Shown: in pieces, positions 62,056 through 64,000 of the stretch | How the letters are laid out: each line of letters starts with the position of its first letter | Numbering within the stretch: the first letter of the stretch is position 1 | DNA from: Helicobacter japonicus | GTDB lineage: Bacteria; Campylobacterota; Campylobacteria; Campylobacterales; Helicobacteraceae | Assembly: GCF_000762845.2 (NCBI RefSeq) | Contig: NZ_JRMQ02000001.1 | Span: 186,001 to 250,000, forward strand | Reading direction: 5' to 3' | Length of the DNA stretch: 64,000 nucleotides | Notes under the pieces: generated by a model | Seen by the model: only the letters and a program-made list of their open reading frames with translations | Database searches by the model: none | Told to the model about the DNA's origin: nothing | Program-made: the position numbers and the translations under genes

Positions 62056-64000
62056 ATGCACATTTCACTCTTTAACCCTAAAGATTTTTTCAATCCCTTT
62101 TATTACAATAAAGAAATTAAAGTGGATGAGCTTTTAGGCTTTGTAAAGGCTTTGAAGAAATATAAACAAGATTTAGGGGAGGCACAAGCAATTGATGCAG
62201 GTGAAAGGCATATTGTCGCCCAAACACTTAAACCTTTTTTAGAATCGCTCAATTTTGAAACAAAAATAGAGCAAAATCAAGAGGGAGCAGCAAAAAATTC
62301 TGCTATTGACTTAGCAATTTTTGGGTGTAAAAATGAAAGTGTAAAAAATGAAATGCAAATTGAGGTAATTTTTGAAGCAAAAGATTCCGCCCAAAACAAA
62401 GGAAATTTTCCTTCTCTCATAAATAATCATACAGCAAATGCTTCTTGTAAAGCCCTCTATGAGACAATATTATATTACTTTAGAGAACGAGAATTAGGAA
62501 ACAATAGCCTTAAATTCATTATTTTATGTGATTTTTATCATTTTTATTTTATTCGCTCAAGCGAGTTTGAAAGTCTTTTTTACCAAAATAAAATAATAAG
62601 GCATTTTTATACAAATTTCACAGATAAAGATTCTCTTTTTAAAGGCAACACAAAAGAGTTTTATCAAGAGCTCTCTAAGATTCTAGATTCAGATAAATAT
62701 AAAAACTCTTTCAAAAAACAATCTCTTTTTGAAAGAGAAGAAAATGGCGATTATTCCTATGCCCCACATCTCAAAGCATTACATTTAGATTTAAGCCCCC
62801 TTTTGCAAGGAGAGATTCTTAACGCACATATTGATGAAAATTTTATTAATGATAATTTCACTACCTTAAAACCTCTTTTTAAAGCCTTTCACAGCGATTT
62901 TTTATTAGGAAATTTTAACCCCAATGATGCTAACTCTTTAAGTGATAAGTTTTATAAAGAACTCCTCTATATTTTAGGGCTTTGCGAGAGAGATGAGAAA
63001 GGCAAGACTATCAAAGAAAAAAGCCAAGGTGCAAGATTCATTAAAGAGAGCCAAGAGAGCTTAGAACATAAAGGCACACTTTTTTATGCCACCCAAAAGG
63101 TTTTGCAAAATAAATTCCCAGATGAGCCTCATAAAAGCGATTTTGAATCTACACTTTCATTAATGATTCTATGGCTTAATCGTATGCTTTTTCTTAAGCT
63201 TATTGAAGCAAATTTGGTGCGTTTTAATGGTGGTAATAAGACATTAAAATTTTTAAATTTTCATAAAATTCCTACTTTTAGCACTTTGAACACACTTTTC
63301 TTTGAAGTTTTAGCCAAAAAAGATAGGGATAATGGAGGCTTTAGCTATTTACCTTATCTAAACTCTAGCCTTTTTAACCGCAATGAAAAAGAAAAGGCTT
63401 TATGCGAGATTTCAGCCCTTGATGACACTTTGACTCTTGCATATTTTGAAAAAACTTCCCTTAGAGATAAAAATTGTAAGCCATTAAAAGGTGAGAACAA
63501 ATTACTTGCTTATCTTTTTAAGTTCTTAGATGCCTTTGACTTTGGAGCACAGGAGAGCGAGAGTGAGCTTAGCGCACAAAAAGATTTAATCAATTCTAGT
63601 GTTTTGGGACTTGTCTTTGAAAAACTCAATGGCTATAAAGAAGGGAGCTTTTATACACCAAGCTTCATTACAAGCTATATGTGTGAAGAATCTTTACATA
63701 GAGTTGTGGTTGAAAAATTTAATGCGAAATTTAAAGAGTGGAATGTGCGCAATATTGAAGAACTTGCAGAGGAAATTCACGGGCAAATTCGCAAAGATAG
63801 AACAAACAAAGAAGTATTCAAAAGCCAATGCAAAGATATTTTACAAAGTGTAAGAATCTGCGACCCAGCAGTAGGTAGTGGGCATTTTTTGGTCTCTGCA
63901 CTCAACACGATGATAAGTATTTATGATACTTTAGGGCTTTTTGAAAATTATTTTTTTATAGAACTTGAAAATGATGAGTTAAGAGTAAGAGACCGACTTG
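62056..64000 (+). CDS. Type IIG restriction-modification enzyme, 3'-partial
   Basis: The frame is open from the ATG at 62056 (AAGGAG upstream) to the right edge, 648 codons seen. The N-terminus has a PD-(D/E)XK-like site: Asp85 in NSAIDLAIFG and EAK at 107-109 (IEVIFEAKDSAQ). A helical region follows, then the gamma-class methylase entry YKEGSFYTPSFITSYMCEES and SAM motif I DPAVGSG at 603-609 (VRICDPAVGSGHFLVSALN). This order, nuclease plus methylase in one chain, marks type IIG (Eco57I-like) enzymes. The NPPY motif and target-recognition domain lie outside. No homopolymer of note is seen in the visible part. Confidence 0.88.
   Translation, partial: MHISLFNPKDFFNPFYYNKEIKVDELLGFVKALKKYKQDLGEAQAIDAGERHIVAQTLKPFLESLNFETKIEQNQEGAAKNSAIDLAIFGCKNESVKNEMQIEVIFEAKDSAQNKGNFPSLINNHTANASCKALYETILYYFRERELGNNSLKFIILCDFYHFYFIRSSEFESLFYQNKIIRHFYTNFTDKDSLFKGNTKEFYQELSKILDSDKYKNSFKKQSLFEREENGDYSYAPHLKALHLDLSPLLQGEILNAHIDENFINDNFTTLKPLFKAFHSDFLLGNFNPNDANSLSDKFYKELLYILGLCERDEKGKTIKEKSQGARFIKESQESLEHKGTLFYATQKVLQNKFPDEPHKSDFESTLSLMILWLNRMLFLKLIEANLVRFNGGNKTLKFLNFHKIPTFSTLNTLFFEVLAKKDRDNGGFSYLPYLNSSLFNRNEKEKALCEISALDDTLTLAYFEKTSLRDKNCKPLKGENKLLAYLFKFLDAFDFGAQESESELSAQKDLINSSVLGLVFEKLNGYKEGSFYTPSFITSYMCEESLHRVVVEKFNAKFKEWNVRNIEELAEEIHGQIRKDRTNKEVFKSQCKDILQSVRICDPAVGSGHFLVSALNTMISIYDTLGLFENYFFIELENDELRVRDRL

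Noticed and set aside
63599-63853. 84-codon plus-strand frame near the right edge
   Set aside because: Out-of-frame shadow inside the type IIG gene, whose frame is open from 62056 to the end of the window.
1-64000. CRISPR array, prophage or complete insertion sequence
   Set aside because: No regularly spaced direct repeats, no structural phage genes and no transposase frames were seen on either strand.

Overview
The window reads as chromosomal DNA of an enterohepatic Helicobacter (H. hepaticus / H. cinaedi / H. typhlonius type). The evidence is low GC, extended -10 promoters without clear -35 boxes, G/C and A/T homopolymer tracts inside or just upstream of genes, and gene blocks ordered as in H. 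pylori: fliW-bamD-lon, glcD-pgbA-nudix-csd3, flgM-flgN-like-flgK, serS plus TPR protein, tatB-tatC-queA-rsmG, and lctP-lutABC. The species is not determined. No rRNA, CRISPR array, prophage or complete insertion sequence was seen. Two tRNAs are present (Asn-GTT and Ser-GGA).

Layout. Positions 1-2000 hold a surface-glycan cluster: two glycosyltransferase-like genes, both out of frame at homopolymers (A7 and G10), around an acetyltransferase. Positions 2300-3750 hold a stomatin/NfeD pair. Positions 3766-10281 form a long minus-strand operon: fliW, proC, tgt, rbfA, rimP, ribD, a TrmN6-like methylase and an OB/coiled-coil/pseudoreceiver protein. bamD-lon diverge from it. At 13.5-22.1 kb lie a GT-B glycosyltransferase, tRNA-Asn, cysK, a TonB-domain protein, a broken ankyrin/BspA-repeat gene, alaS and a PAP2 phosphatase with a C10 tract. 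Positions 22.1-26.1 kb carry pdxA-pdxJ and ilvH-ilvB. Positions 26.3-31.7 kb are accessory: a HybA-like FeS/cytochrome b pair, a GmrSD-like DUF262/DUF1524 nuclease, a lipoprotein, a zinc-ribbon protein and a DinB protein. Positions 31.8-47.7 kb are mostly housekeeping, cell-shape, flagellar and Tat genes.

Positions 48.4-53.1 kb form a second accessory stretch: tRNA-Ser, an orphan PoNi-like immunity gene, a HAD phosphatase, and a minus-strand restriction cluster (PD-(D/E)XK endonuclease, beta-class methylase, HrgA-like HARE-HTH nuclease, second methylase). After purB, a UDP-xylose synthase gene is paired with a GT90 glycosyltransferase that has a G10 tract. The window then ends with the lactate system (lctP diverging from lutABC plus a ModE-like regulator) and the 5' two-thirds or so of a type IIG restriction-modification gene that runs off the right edge.

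The unifying theme is switchable surface chemistry and DNA defence. Three independent G/C10 tracts sit in genes for a DUF6492 glycosyltransferase (off), a PAP2 phosphatase (on) and a GT90 transferase (on). Two 14-15 nt A/T tracts abut extended -10 promoters, of the ankyrin gene and of the DUF262 nuclease. Other points of interest are a 97-bp inverted repeat pair bracketing about 14 kb, a sigma54/sigma28 promoter pair around a small unknown membrane protein upstream of flgM, and a palindrome centred near -41 of the FeS/cytochrome operon.
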